64,000 nucleotides of DNA from Calliopum simillimum (GCA_951812925.1 OX638369.1:14537329-14601328), one strand, 5' to 3'. Counted from the first letter of the stretch, positions 47,531 to 59,836 are shown. Translations and numbers: made by a program. The notes: generated by a model from the sequence alone, not told the origin.

Positions 47531-50100
47531 CCTTTTAACTGTTTATGTCGAGTATACTCGTCGTGAAGATAAAAAAAATCGCATTCGTATTATTACACGC
47601 TTCAACAAAAATTTTTTTTTTTGGGATGGGTTCTAACCTAGCACTTTCGATTGCCATGGATGAGTAGAAAAAAACTGCCAAAGGATTTTTCGGAGTTCGG
47701 TCGTTAAGCAGCGCTATAACGGTTCAAAGCTTGAAAAATCAAGTACTATGGAAAAATCGTACTTTTAGATTAAAAATTCAAATTTTTTACATAAAATCTT
47801 CATTTCTCATTTATGATGTCTTCTAAACATAACTTAAGCATACTCTAATGATTATTTTCTTCCCAAATATTAAAAGCATATCTTGTATCGTTTTGGAGAA
47901 AAAAATTATAAAAAAAAATTATAAAAATTATAAAATACACTCAAGTTTGCATTTTTTCCCTCCCGCGATCAGTGCAAAAATTGGGATGGGTTCTAGTAGA
48001 GCATTTTTTATTACCAATGATGAGTAAAAAAAAACTGTCAAAGGGTTTTTTGAAGTTCGGTCGTAAAGCGGCGCTTTAGCGATTCGAAATTCGAAAAATC
48101 AAGTACTATGGAAAAACCGCACTTTTAAGTTAAAAATTCAAATTTTTTGCATGAAATATTCTTTTCTCGTTTACGATGCATTGCAAACATAACTTAAACA
48201 TACTCCAGTGGTTATTTTCTTCGAAGATATTAAAAACATATCTTGCACCGCTTTGGATGAATTTGCAAAAAACCGTGAAAAATTTTTTTGCATTTTTTTC
48301 CCTCCCATGATCAACGAAAAATTTGGGATGGGTTCTAGTAGAGCATTTCCGATTGCCATTAATTAGTAGAAACAAATTTCTTAAGCATTTTTCGAAGTAA
48401 AGTCGCTATACACAGTTGGCTTGAACGAAAAAAAGCCGTTCCCCGATGACGCCAAAAACCAAGTACGTAATTCGACCCTTCAGACCATGTATAATCAGAA
48501 TATAACATTAACAGATTCTCTTTGCGTTTTTCTATATCTTTTATGTAACGGCATTATCCATATAAAAAAAAAAAAACTGAAAAAAATGCTAGAAACAAAA
48601 ATGAAAATAGTAATTTTCGATGTATTTTGCGATGCTAAATTTTAACCCGACATCAGAATTGCTCCATCTTGAATGAAAAGCACTGTTTTTTGCTATATTT
48701 GAGGTTATATGACTAGATAAGGTAATTTCTTTACATAAAACTTGACATAGTAGTCAGAAGCACTAGTATTTTTCTTTAAACTTAATTTAAAATATTTCAA
48801 TGTCTAAATTTTACTCCGAAATATCGTAAACTGAAATATTGAAAAAACATGTTTTTGCATTAAATTACAAATAAATGAGCACCTTGAGTTGAGTTCACAC
48901 ATTTAAAATTAATCTGTATTTAAAATTAAATTTTAACAAATAAGATGCATTTCAGGATGTTCACAACCCATCTTCAGCAACACGAATGCAAATATTTTAA
49001 TTACAATAAAATAAACAAAGTGTAAGACTTCCCATACATAAATAATGGACACAAACATAATCTCATTAGAAAGAAAAACACAAATTTTTCTGTAATTTCT
49101 GTAACTTTCTCCAAAACGGTGCAAGATATGCTTTTAACATCTTCAATGAAAGTAACCATTGGAGTATGTTTAAGTTATGTTTAGAATGCATCGAGAAATG
49201 AAGATTTTATGTAAAAAATTTTAATTTTATACTTAAAAGTACGGTTTTTCCATAGTACTTACTTGAATTTTAGAACTTCGAATCGCTTAAGCACTGCTTT
49301 GCGACCGAACTTCAAAAAACCCTTTGATTGTTTTTTTCCTCTCATCAATGGCAATCGAAAATGCTTTACTAGAACCTATCCCAAATTTTGCATTGATCGT
49401 GGGAAGGGAAAATGCTAAATTGAGGGTATTTTTTAAATTTTTCACAGTTTTCTGTAAATTTCTCCAAAACGATGCAAGATATGCTTTTAATATTCGGAAA
49501 GAAAATAATCATTAGAGTATGCTGAAGTTATGTTGAGAAGACATCATAAACGAGAAATGTAGATTTTATATAAAAAATTTGAATTTTTAATCTAAAAGTA
49601 CGATTTTTCCAAACTTTGAACTGTTATAGCGCTGCTTAGCGACCGAACTTCGAAAAATCCTTTGGCAGTTTTGTTCTACTCATCAATGGTAATCGAAAGT
49701 GCTAGGTTAGAACCCATCCCAAATTTTGTGCTGAAGCGTGTTATTAAACGAATCAACTGTAATTTTTTTTTTTTCCTGAAAAAGGGCAAATAAAGATCTT
49801 TTGAAAAATGTACATTCTAGAATATTCGTTAATCTGGCAACCTTATTTATTTTAATTCACAATAGCTGAAATAACAAATTCTGGGGAAATACCGTTACAA
49901 AACGATTTTATGTTATATTTTTTTAACAATGAAATAAATTTTGTTTGTTAACATCGAATAAAAATATACTTATATATTTTTTAAAAAACCAACATGCAAC
50001 TTTTGATCATAATTGCCATAATTTTATAGGCAGAAACATTTAACTCTGTTTATGTCGAGTATACTCGACTTCGATGGAAAAAAATTAAACATTTAAAGGG
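47531..50100. mobile_element. TTAA-flanked composite foldback element
   Basis: TTAA at 47527-47530 and 50101-50104 bounds ends CCTTTTAACTGTTTATGTCG and the inverse of CCCTTTAAATGTTTAATTT. Inside, a unit of about 350 bp containing 'TTGGGATGGGTTCTA' and 'AGTTCGGTCG' occurs about 2.5 times in direct order (47618, 47980, 48325) and twice inverted (about 49200-49400, 49500-49745): inverted arms built of tandem units, as in Foldback elements. GTCGAGTATACTCG lies near both ends. The TTAA target suggests a piggyBac-like origin (inference). No transposase. Confidence 0.6.
48630..48885. mobile_element. Diverged arm of the B palindrome family
   Basis: 'ATCAGAATTGCTCCAT', 'GGTTATATGACTAGATAA', 'TTAATTTAAAATATTTC' and 'GAAATATTGAAAAAACATG' follow the order of one arm of B1 (10310-10560). 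It is an old fragment in the centre of the foldback element. Confidence 0.45.
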
Positions 50101-50104
50101 TTAA

Positions 50105-50453
50105 AAACGATGTTCGCTATATTTCCGAAACTTTTTGAAGCATATAAATGATAAAAATATATTACATACGTAACCAGATAGTGTTTGACTTTTGCATCAC
50201 CGATGTTTTTGAAACTATTTTGTCTTATAGAACTAGTTGAGACTAGCATCCATGATTTCTTTAAATTTTGTTTATCAAGCCGTTTCAGAGGTATAAATTT
50301 GTAAAAGCTGAAAAAGCTGCAAAAACAACATTAATTAGTGTTTTGAAATGCTCATAGCTCCACCAATGGTCGGCCAAATCATTTGGTTGTTTTTTTAAAA
50401 GTTTTTTTTTTAAGAAGATTTTTATAAAAAATTTAAAAAAAAATTGGCTTGAA
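50105..50453. other. Spacer left of the Tc1-like gene
   Basis: AT-rich; probably holds the 3' end of the Tc1-like element. No inverted-repeat end could be identified. Confidence 0.35.
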
Positions 50454-52905
50454 TTATGACTGATTAAACTCAAATCGTTCCCCTTTCATTTTATTTGCGA
50501 GCTTCAAATGTTTTGGAAAACTCTTCCAGGCGGCACTAACGACTTCATTTGGTATTCTATCCCAAATTTTTCTCAAACGGCTTTTGAATTGTTCCAATTT
50601 TATGTTTCTGAAATTCTTTAACTTCTCTAGCATATGCAAAAATCCAGAAGGCTTTGATTGGGAGAAGATCAAGGCCATTCACCTACCGGAATAAAACATG
50701 GAATATTTTCTTTGCACCAATGCACCAACACACACTGGCGACATTTCTCAAAAGTGGTTGCAAAAATCAATTTTGGTGTGGTGAAAATTCGCAAATCTAA
50801 TGATGCAGTTTGACAAAGAAGTACTCAATACTCAAGAATATAAAATATTTATTCATTTGAAAAAATGTTTCGCTTTGTAGAGCTGGTCAAAGTCAATGGT
50901 TTTTCTGAGTTTTTAAATGTTTTTTTTTTTTCAAGATGAGGTTCTAATTTTTCTGCAATTTATGAAAGAAAAGTTAATTTTTTTCTATTAATGCTATAAA
51001 CGATCCACATACTAACAAATAACACTCAAAATAAAAGATTTTTCTGAAACACTATTTTTACTCTTTTTTTCAACTTCGAATGGAGTTTAAAAAAAATTTT
51101 CGAAAAAGATATCTTACGGACTACTAAAACTGAATAGGCTCAACAATTCTAAATACAATTTAAAAATTGTAGCTGCGTCTACATGAGTTATTACGATTTT
51201 CATCATGAAACATTTGGCTCATGACGTCATTTCACGAAAAGGCCTTGCAAAAATCAATTTCGAGTGGGTCCCTTTTGCAAATCTGATATTGCCATTCAGG
51301 CCAGTGGTTTGGTTTTTACAGCCTCTCAAAGTTGAGTAAACTTTGAAGTTAGCGAAAAAATTTAATTTTAGAGAAAAACTTTTCATATTTAGGTTGAATA
51401 CTTTGGCAAATGGTTAAAGAAAAGTAATTTTTTGTTTCACTTTAAGCATTTATTGTTTTGTGTGATAAAACTGATTAGCAAAAATCAAGTTTTTTTAATA
51501 AATTTTATTTTTTATGAATTTTTTTTTTGAATGCATTGCTTTTAGGGTAGTTTTTATGTTTTGGGTTGAGTTTAAAAAAAAAAATTCGCTTTTCGTGAAG
51601 CTCGGGTTACTACACAACTAATTGGTGTTTATTTCTAAGCTTGTGCTCCAAAAACTGTTTGCTTTTATTTACAACCCTTTGTGCAAGAGCAACTTTTATG
51701 GCGAAACTTATGGATAAAAAGGCTAATTTCACGAAGTCTTAAGTAAAAGACTTCATATTTTTAATTATGTTTTTGTCGATTACAGCGCCATCTAGGCAGG
51801 ATAAGAAAACATTTTTCTGACAAAATTTTCGTATTTTTTTACGTAAAATCTGAATCTACAAAAAAAATGAGGGTTTCCATTTAAAATTTTGAACTTTCCC
51901 CCGCCCCACCTCCGTCGGGGGGTGAGAGGGGGTCAAAATTTATATCGGTGAATAGATCTCTGAAAATTATTGGACACGTGTTTTTTTATTTTTTGATTTA
52001 ACGTCCAATTTCTGAAATATTTGACCGTTTTGGGATTTTCCTAACGATATGTATGCAATTTACAGAAAATCGAACTTCAACAAAACATTGCTTTTCACCC
52101 TGCAATGCAATCTAAATGAAATTTGAGATTGTAATAGCTACAAAAATTTTCTATCAAGAACCGAAACAGAACTAAAATATCTTAAATCGTTCAGAAGTTA
52201 TGATTTTTGCAACGAGAAATGCCAGATGTCGCCACTGTGCAACGGTTTTTGCTTTGCGTGCCGGAGCACAATTTTGCTGGAAGTAACATGGCTCATTGCC
52301 GAAAAGCTCAGATGCATGAGGCAGAAAATGGTTGCCAAGTACTTCATCCAAGTAATATTGTGCGTTTATTTTGACGCTTTTATCAATGAAAAGTAGGGAA
52401 AGCTTGCTTTTTTCAGAAATGGCTCCCCAGACCATAGCAGATGTAGTGTTTTGATACCTTTCGACCGCTATTTTAACTGGAAGAATATCACACGTCTTCA
52501 CATACACGCGGTCATTCTATGAGTTGTGACTTTTTTGCAGTATGAACAACTTCACATCCGAAAATATGATCTTGCATGCCGTCGAAGGAATAAGGTGCTT
52601 CTTTTCTTCCGCATTTCTTTTTGACGCTCCGTAAGACCATGAACCCTTTTTTTTTGCAAGCCTTCATCTTCAAGTTTTCTTTAATGACGTTCCTGTTGAT
52701 TTTACGGCTCACACTTAAGTCCTGACTCCCTGAAATGGCGCAATTTTTTCTTATTCGCTCACGAAAAATTTTCACTAAAGCTCCAGTTCTAACCGTGCAT
52801 TTTCGTCCTGTATTCTTACATAATATCAAAACTTTTTTTGGCTTTAATCAAGTCAAATCTACGGTTAATATCTAGCTTCTGCAGCAACTTAACAATTTCT
52901 CCAAT
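50454..52905 (-). pseudogene. Tc1/mariner-type transposase, split by a 1.5-kb insertion
   Basis: DDE transposase on the minus strand, read 52905 to 52237, then 50733 to 50454. Motifs in order: an HTH-like GEIVKLLQKLD start, TVRTGALVKIFRERIRKNC, KENLKMKA, first Asp in IIFSDVKLF (second frame), MVWGAIS, QQNCAPA (Asp-to-Asn at the second catalytic site), then HWCKENIP, GEWP, LLDFC (third Asp) and a C-terminal KIWDRIPNEVV...FPKHLK helix. Removing the insertion 50737-52233 and one ACT restores an open frame across the junction. The distance from second to third acidic site is then 42 residues, near the DD41D (rosa-like) type. Also broken by frameshifts near 52560 and stops; inactive. Confidence 0.8.
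50737..52233. mobile_element. 1.5-kb element inserted in the Tc1-like transposase (3-bp ACT duplication)
   Basis: The ends GGCGACATTTCTC and the inverse GGCGACATCTGGC, followed on both sides by GTTGCAAAAATCA words, form inverted termini. ACT at 50734-50736 and 52234-52236 is a 3-bp target duplication, confirmed by the transposase frame. A second 'TTGCAAAAATCAATTT' lies at 51247, about 489 bp after the first. No coding capacity; superfamily not assigned. Confidence 0.72.
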
Positions 52906-53124
52906 TTTTTTGCCATGCAAATGTAACTTTTGTATAAGCTCTCTCTTCGCTGCAATCGCTCACAAACTTTAAAAAGGAACTTATCGCGAAAACTTTGGGG
53001 TCAACTAATTTCGCAATGGCTGTAAAAATTTTATTTTGTGGCATTGACAAGTCATGCCTATTTTCTTCAAAAAATTGCGACAGTTTTTAGGGCTAACGCT
53101 ACATATCTCAACATCAGATAATAC
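52906..53124. other. Probable 5' end of the Tc1-like element
   Basis: Non-coding in its present form; a short open frame at 53005 has no motif. The terminal repeat of the transposon is not identifiable. Confidence 0.35.
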
Positions 53125-54011
53125 AGGTTTACAAAAAAAAAAAATGTCATGGCGTTTTGACCATACTATGTGTTTCCTAGGGACTTTGACGTTTTGAATC
53201 CCGGCTCCGTTTTTTTTTTTCAGAACGTCTAAGAAAAAAGATTTCAAGGTCATATGGAGGTCAAAATGGAGTTCATGTGTCGTTTAGTGATAAATTCGCT
53301 AATATTCTGAAACAAATTTTTATCATTGAGTTCTTAGTCCTTAAAAAAAATATATGATCAAGAAGGGTATCTCCGACCTAGTTTCGGAGATATAGCCACC
53401 GGAAGATCCGGATATATCTTCTAAGAAAACCGCTAAAAGTTGGGAACCCTGGATGAATTCTAAAAACATTGGCGTCATATGAAAGCTATTTTGTTGTTAT
53501 TCTTGTTGTTGTTGTTGTTAGTGTTGTTGATTTATTTGTTGTTGTAATTGAAAAATTTCACAAAATTTCAAAAAAGGTCATATCACGAAAACTATGAATC
53601 CAATTGAAAATATGTCCGAAACATTTTTATAGGCTGTTAAAATACCTTTCATATGACACCAATAATTTACAAATCCATCCAGGAGTTCCCAACTTAGAGC
53701 GGTTTTCATAGAGGATATATCCGGATCTTCCGTTGACTATATCTCCGAAACTTAATCCCAGATACCCTTTTTGATCACATATTCTTTTTAAAGGCTAAGA
53801 ACTCAATGATAAAAAATTAGTTTCAGAGTCTTAGCGGATTTAACACTAAACGACACATGACCTCCATATGACCTTGAAATATTTTTTCTCAGACGTTCTG
53901 AAAAAAAAACGGACCCCGGATTCGGATTCAGGACGTCAAAGTCCCTAGGAAACACATAGTCTGGTCGAAACGCCATGACATTTTTTTTTTTTTTTTTTTT
54001 TTTGTAAACCT
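53125..54011. mobile_element. Palindromic transposon F
   Basis: The ends AGGTTTACAAAAA / TTTTTGTAAACCT bound arms of about 380 bp that are near-exact inverses ('GGTCATATGGAGGTCA', 'GGATATATC', 'GTCCCTAGGAAACACATAG'). A GTTGTTGTTGTTGTTAGTG loop lies at 53497-53550. No clear target duplication. No coding capacity. Confidence 0.7.
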
Positions 54012-54370
54012 TTGTAATCTACATCATATAGCCCAATACTCTAGTTGTCTAATGGGTAATGTTTGTAAAATAATAATTTTTTTTTTTTTGCCATTTCTAA
54101 AAGGTTCGGCATAAAACGAAACCATGTACCAAATTTCAGCAAAATCGGAAGGGGTGTGGCAGATATTGTTACGCTTGGCATGGCTGTTTGAGCATTTAAA
54201 TCATTCATTGGCATGCTGAGATCGGCTTCTACATTTTAAGCGATTGCAATACATCCCAATTCAGGAGAAATTCTATACCCTGAATATGAAAATGATTATG
54301 TTCTCAGCGCTTAAATTCAAGAATGGTCTGATGAATAGTCTGACAGTATCCTATTTCTATAACGATCAAA
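54012..54370. other. 5' region of the DD37E-type element
   Basis: No terminal inverted repeat could be matched to the right side. 'AACGATCAAAATGAG' immediately precedes the transposase start. Confidence 0.4.
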
Positions 54371-55377
54371 ATGAGTGAAGAAAAAGAAGTACGTCTTAAA
54401 ATTATTAAAAATTTTCAAAAAAATCCAAATTGGTCTTACAAAAAATTGGCCAAAGAATTGAAGGTTTGCCGTCAAACTGTTTCCAATGTTATTAAACAGT
54501 TTCAGCAGAATTTGACCATTGATAAGAAACCTGGTTCGGAAAGAAAACAAGGACCACATGATATTGGTAAAGCCAAGAAAATTTAAAGCATATTGAAAAG
54601 ATCTCCAAACACATCTGCTAGAAAAGCTGCTCGGTTAGCCTAGTGCGCTGACTATTTGGTGAGAAAAGTTAAAGCTAATGCAGGTTTGAAAACATTCAAA
54701 GTCCAAAAAGTTCAAGACAGGAATGCTGCAAAAAAATTAGACGCCAAAAGTAGGGCTCGGAAATTAAAATCGAATTTCATACAAAAATATTTACGTTGTA
54801 TAATGGACGATGAAATGTATGTACTGGCAGATTTTACGCAGCTTCCGGGCCAAAACTTTTATGTTGCTGATGCTCGAAGAAATATCGAAGAACAATTTAG
54901 AATCCAAAAGTAGACAAAATTTCCTAAAAAATTCCTTGTATGGCATGCTATATGCAGTTGCGGCATAAAAAGCAAGTCATTTGTTACATTGGGCTCTATA
55001 AATGCCGAAATATACATCAAAGATTGTTTGAAAAAAAGACTTCTTCCTTTTATAAGAGAGCACAATGTGTCCACATATTTTGCCCTGATTTGGCATCATG
55101 TCACTACGGCAAGAAAGCTCTGGAGTGGTACCAAAGTAACGACATAGTTTTTGTGCCAAGAGCCGCCAATCCTCCAAATTGTCCGGAGCTAAGACCAGTG
55201 GAGAGATATTGGTCTCCTGTGAAAAGAAACTTAAAGAACATAAAAAAGGTGTCCCAAGATATCGAAGATTTTAAAAAGAGATGGGCAAACTGTTCCAAAA
55301 AGGTGTCTGAAGCAAATATCAAATCTCTAATGGAAAGCTTACCAAAAAAGGTCCACGAGTTCATAAATAGTGGCTAG
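54371..55377 (+). pseudogene. Tc1/mariner transposase, DD37E type, broken
   Basis: Transposase that cuts and pastes the element at TA sites. It starts MSEEKEVRLK; a helix-turn-helix NWSYKKLAKELKVCRQTVSN lies at residues 18-37 or so. First catalytic Asp in CIMDDEMYVLAD, FLVWHAICSCG, second Asp in CPDLASCHYG, then PPNCPELRPVERYW with the catalytic Glu. Counting in one frame gives 37 residues between the second Asp and the Glu, the DD37E signature known from mosquitoes and other insects. Damage: in-frame stops at about 54584, 54650 and 54911, and a one-base loss near 55083 just before the second Asp. All three acidic residues survive. Length (about 335 residues) is normal. Confidence 0.85.
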
Positions 55378-55738
55378 AACAATAAACGTTATATTTTTCT
55401 GTAATTTGTAAAATTAAATTTGTCAATTAAATAAAAAAAAAATCAAGACTCTAAGATCAACCGTTTTAAAATTATTGAATTTTGTATATGTTAAGATTTT
55501 TTCGATCTCACTCCTAAGTAAGGTTTAAGTCCATTAATCATATTTATTTGATGAAATTTTTTGAACCATAATTTTCAAGATCAAATTTTAACATATAAAT
55601 AACATTTGTGGTATTGATGATAACTGTGCCTTCAAACTTGCTAACTGTTGACAAATGTATGTAAACACATCTAAGATCCTTGACTAATTAACCACTCAAA
55701 AGAGCATCAACACATAATTTTTTTATTTTGCAAAGATA
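55378..55738. other. 3' flank of the DD37E element
   Basis: AT-rich; the element's right end must lie here but no inverted repeat was matched. Confidence 0.35.
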
Positions 55739-55997
55739 ACACAGGCCCACAAAAAAAAAAAGTACCATGCGCGAAAGATCAGACCACCTGAACTTTATGT
55801 TTTCGGGGTCGCTGAATCCGAATATGGTGCCAGAATAGCGAAGTTGGTTCGCGTTTTTTCAGAAATCAACAATAATGCTGAAATTTAGAGATTTTTCCTG
55901 GTTTCTGAAAAAACGCGAACCAACATCGCTAATCTGACACTATAAAGTTCAGGTGGTCTGATCTTTCGCGCAGGGTACTTTTTTTTTTTTGGTCTGT
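55739..55997. mobile_element. Hairpin MITE G, copy 1
   Basis: The ends ACACAGGCCCACAAAAAA and TTTTTTGGTCTGT frame a near-palindrome: 'GCGCGAAAGATCAGACCACC' on the left, its inverse on the right, with AGTTGGTTCGCG arms around a short loop. Confidence 0.68.
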
Positions 55998-56297
55998 ACA
56001 CAGGACTTAAAAAAAAAATTCCCTGCGCGAACGATCAGACCACCTGAACTTTATGTTTTCGGGGTCGCTGAGTCCGAATATGGTGTCAGAATAGCGGAGT
56101 TGGTTCGAGTTTTTTCACAAATCAGAAATAATGCTGAAAAAAATCTTAAATTTCTCAGCATAATTGTTGATTTCTGAAAAAACGCGAACCAACTTCGCTA
56201 TTCTGGCATCATATTCGGATTCAGCGACCCCGAAAACATAAAGTTCAGGTGGTCTGATCTTTCGCGCAAGGTACTTTTTTTTTTTGTGGACCTGTGT
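55998..56297. mobile_element. Hairpin MITE G, copy 2 (tandem with copy 1)
   Basis: ACACAGGACTTAAAAAA to TTTTTGTGGACCTGTGT. Same arms as copy 1, including TTCGGGGTCGCTGARTCCGA, and directly abutting it. The first part of the right arm is better preserved than in copy 1. Confidence 0.68.
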
Positions 56298-57937
56298 AAT
56301 AATTGAAAAAAAAAAGTAACAAATAAAAAAATGATTCACTTGAACAAAGCCCCCTTTTAAGATCAACAATTATGCTTAAGTGTAAGCAAAAACCACAGCA
56401 AATCGCCAGCAAAAACTTAAACTTGGCATAATATGGTCTTTAACAAATATTAAACCGCTTGCAAAACCGTGACAAAATTCAAAATTTATAAGCCAAAACA
56501 TTAGAAAAAAAGCTGGCTGTTAAAATTAAATAGCAAAAATCCATCAACTGCGGCTAATGAATTAATTAAAATCATCATCTGTATAGCAAAACTAACTGAC
56601 TGAAAGACAGACGGACCTGCACAACCTGTGTAGTTTAGTTGGGTTTTTGTGGTGGTGAAACTGATGCGCTTATTTATTTAAAGCGCGCATATTAAATTGG
56701 CTTAAAGCGTTGATTGCCAAGTTTAAGCAAATGCAGCATACATCATGGATACGCTCGTCGTACCTGTACATAACATATGTTTGAGTACTTGTACTTTTTA
56801 TGAAAAATTTTTTGCAAGTGTGATGTGCAGGGAGAAAAAACTTGTTAAAAATAAAGGAGTTAATCATTTAAAATGCATAATTCAAGTTAATTAATAATAA
56901 AAGTTAAACACAATAGTCAAGCTACCTACCAATCACACTATTGACAATTTTCGCACTTAAGCTGTAGATATTTATGGCCAAGGCAATTCATGGATGCATT
57001 GGCACTTTGTGGACTTTTGTTTCTTTAACAATTTTATTAGTATTTTTTATTTATTTATTTTAAAAATTTGCATTTATTGTGTATATGATGCGACTTTATT
57101 TAAAGAAAAATATTAATGGTTTTTTAAGTACTTGGTTTTTTTTTCCAAACCACAAAAGGCAATGCAACAAGTCTTAAATCATTGATGATGATCACATCTT
57201 TGCGAGCGTTCTATAAATGTTAATGTGAATCATTTGAAAAACTTTAAAATGCACAAATTAATGGAAAAAGTGCAAAAATTTACCTAAATGCTGATATCAG
57301 TTATAGCGGTATTTCCGTCCCACCTGCTAAACACATTAATTGCTTATTAGGCATTTTTATTTGAATTTCACAAGCTCTGTTTTAATTTGTTTTTAGTGAA
57401 GATCAAAAGGTCAACTAAATGTTAATGAAATTAGTAAATTTATGGAGTTAAGTTATTGCACTAACTGGATCTTCACGGAAACAGAATCAAAATGAAGCAA
57501 AAAGCATACTTACGCTCGGATTCACAATCCTATGTAACCTAATTAGTTAACTAAAACAGTGACAAGAGTCTAACAAATGTTTCTTAACCAAAGTGTTTTC
57601 GTTAACTAATGATAATGATAATGTAGAAGAAAAAATTATGTGATGTTTGTGAAAACATATGTGAAAAACAGCAAATTTTAGTGATGAAGAAGAGAATTTT
57701 CCGATGAAATTAGTAAAAAGCCACAAAAATTTTAACTGAATGCAAAAAAGTGCAAAAGTACAAGCGAAATCTGTCATGAAATTCCTAGGTGACGTAATAT
57801 TGGAAAAAAATCTGGACGAAGATCAACCACAATATTCCAAATTTTATAAATATCTGCGGCGCTTTCGATATCAGACTCAAAAATTTTCAACGTCTCAAAA
57901 CATTTTTATAATTTTTACAAATCTTATGTAGATCATG
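56298..57937. other. Non-coding host-like region
   Basis: No gene, RNA or repeat is recognised. Short open frames lack motifs. It may be intronic or intergenic. Confidence 0.4.
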
Positions 57938-58053
57938 CACACTAAAAAATTATTGTTTACTTTTCTTACTTTTGATTCAATTTAATATTGACTTTAAACT
58001 TTTTTAAATCAAAAAAGTATACAATTTATTCCAAAATAGTTTAAAATTAATAC
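57938..58053. repeat. 150-bp dispersed repeat I, copy 3
   Basis: CACACTAAAAAATTATTG to TTTAAAATTAATACC, with TTTATTCCAAAATAGT, the same order as copies at 18144 and 20729. Confidence 0.65.
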
Positions 58054-58323
58054 CTTTCTGCATTGTTATGTATAAACACTTTTTGATTTTAAAATCAAAA
58101 TAAAATTTTTACTCTGTACTGACCAAAGAATTTTGAGGGTTCAATTAATAAATAACTAATGACTGAAAATAAAATAATGTTGCTTAAACCTTTGTCAATA
58201 GTTAACTATATACTGTGAATCCGACCATTGGAGAATTCTTAACATAAATCCTATTTCTAGCAGAGTATCCTGAGTTAGAACGGCTGAACGATATGAGATA
58301 TCACTTAACAAATATTTAGCTTC

Positions 58324-59268
58324 ATCCAGAATATCGGTGAAAATCCGGAAGTATCGAAAAAAAATCAATAAAAGACCAAATGTATCGAAAAATTCCAGGA
58401 TATCGGTGAAAGTTCAAATGTATTCAAAAACATCCAGAATATCTTTGAAAACAGTATCGAAAAATACTTAAAATGTCGGTAAAAGACAAAATGTATCGAA
58501 AAATATCCAGAGCTCAAAAATATCGAAAAATATTCAAAATATCAGTAAAAGTCCGAAAGTATTAAAAACATCCAAAATATCAGTAAAAGTCTAAATGTAT
58601 CGAAAAACATCCGAATTATCAGTGAAAGTCCAAAAGTATCGTAAAATATTCGAAACATCGATGAAAGCTCAAAAGCATAGAAAAACATCCTCACAGTATA
58701 TCGGTAAAAGTCCAAAAGGATGGAAAAACATCCAAAATATCAGTAAGTAGTCGAAAAGAATCGAAAAACATCCGAAATATCAGAAAAAGTATTAAAAACA
58801 TCCAAAATTACGGTAAATGCCGAAAAGTATTGAAAAACATTAAAAATATCGGTAAAAGTCCAAAGGAATCGAAAAACATTCAAAATATCAGTAAAAGTCC
58901 AATAAAATCGATAAATATCCGAAACATCCTCACAGAATATTGGTAAAGGTCCAAAAGTGTGGAAAAACATCCAAAATATCAGTAAAAATTCCAAAAGAAT
59001 CAAAAAACATCCGAAATATCAATAAAAGTTCAAAAGTATTAAAAACATCCGAAATATCGGTAAATGTCAAAAAGTATGGAAAAACTACTTAAATACCGGT
59101 TGAATACCAAAAGCATCAAAAAACATCAAAAATATCGGTAGAATTCCAAAAGTATCGAGAGACATCCAAAATATCGAAAAACTTCTAAAATATCGTTTGA
59201 ATATCAAAAATATCGAAAAAAATCGAAAATATCGGTAGAAGTCCAAAAGTATTAAAAACATCCAAGTA
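58324..59268. repeat. 39-bp minisatellite O, block 1
   Basis: A degenerate unit of the form 'ATATCGGTAAAAGTCCAAAA', 'GTATCGAAAAACATCCAAA', about 39 bp, repeated roughly 24 times with point changes and one-base slips. It continues at 59640 and 60335 and, inverted, at 62405. Confidence 0.85.
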
Positions 59269-59640
59269 AGTAAGTAAGTAAATTTATTGAGCCTTTAAAT
59301 CAATAACAATAGTACATAATAAAAATAGTAACGGTGGAAGGATACATAGAATTGATATAATATATTCTATTACAGTGGAGTCTTGCAAAATGCTAACAGC
59401 AATATTATTACTGATGGAAAAATCAAAAGCTTGCTCATGGTTTTTTGAAGTATCTTTGATGTTTTATCAAATAATCTTAAATCTAAATAACTACAAACTA
59501 CAAATTAAACTATAAATACTATTTACACTATTTACATATATACACTTAAAAATGACGTTACATTAAGTTTATATTAGCCTCTGTGTGTTCCAGGGCTTTT
59601 TTTTTGTGAAAAAATCCGGTAAAAGTGATGTGGGATTGAT
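59269..59640 (-). mobile_element. 3' end of a LINE with (ACTT)n tail
   Basis: On the minus strand the piece ends '...AAAGGCTCAATAAATTT' then (ACTT)4, as at the 3' ends of several fly LINEs. It breaks the 39-bp array in mid-unit. No reverse transcriptase motif remains, so it is a severe 5' truncation. Different family from the 12781 copy. Confidence 0.55.
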
Positions 59641-59696
59641 ACCAAAATATCAGTAAAAGTCCAAAAGTATTAAAAACATCCAAAATATCGGTAACT
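59641..59696. repeat. 39-bp minisatellite O, short block
   Basis: About one and a half units (AATATCAGTAAAAGTCCAAA...) after the LINE end. Confidence 0.6.
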
Positions 59697-59836
59697 CATC
59701 CCCTTTCAGCCTTAACCACGTAACTGCAATTTTTTTAAATCTTCGAAAAAACTTGTCAATACGTTATGTGAAGGCTTCTGACAATTTTCCGATAAGGAAT
59801 AAAAATTTAAAAAAGTTTGTAGTTATCATTGAAAGG

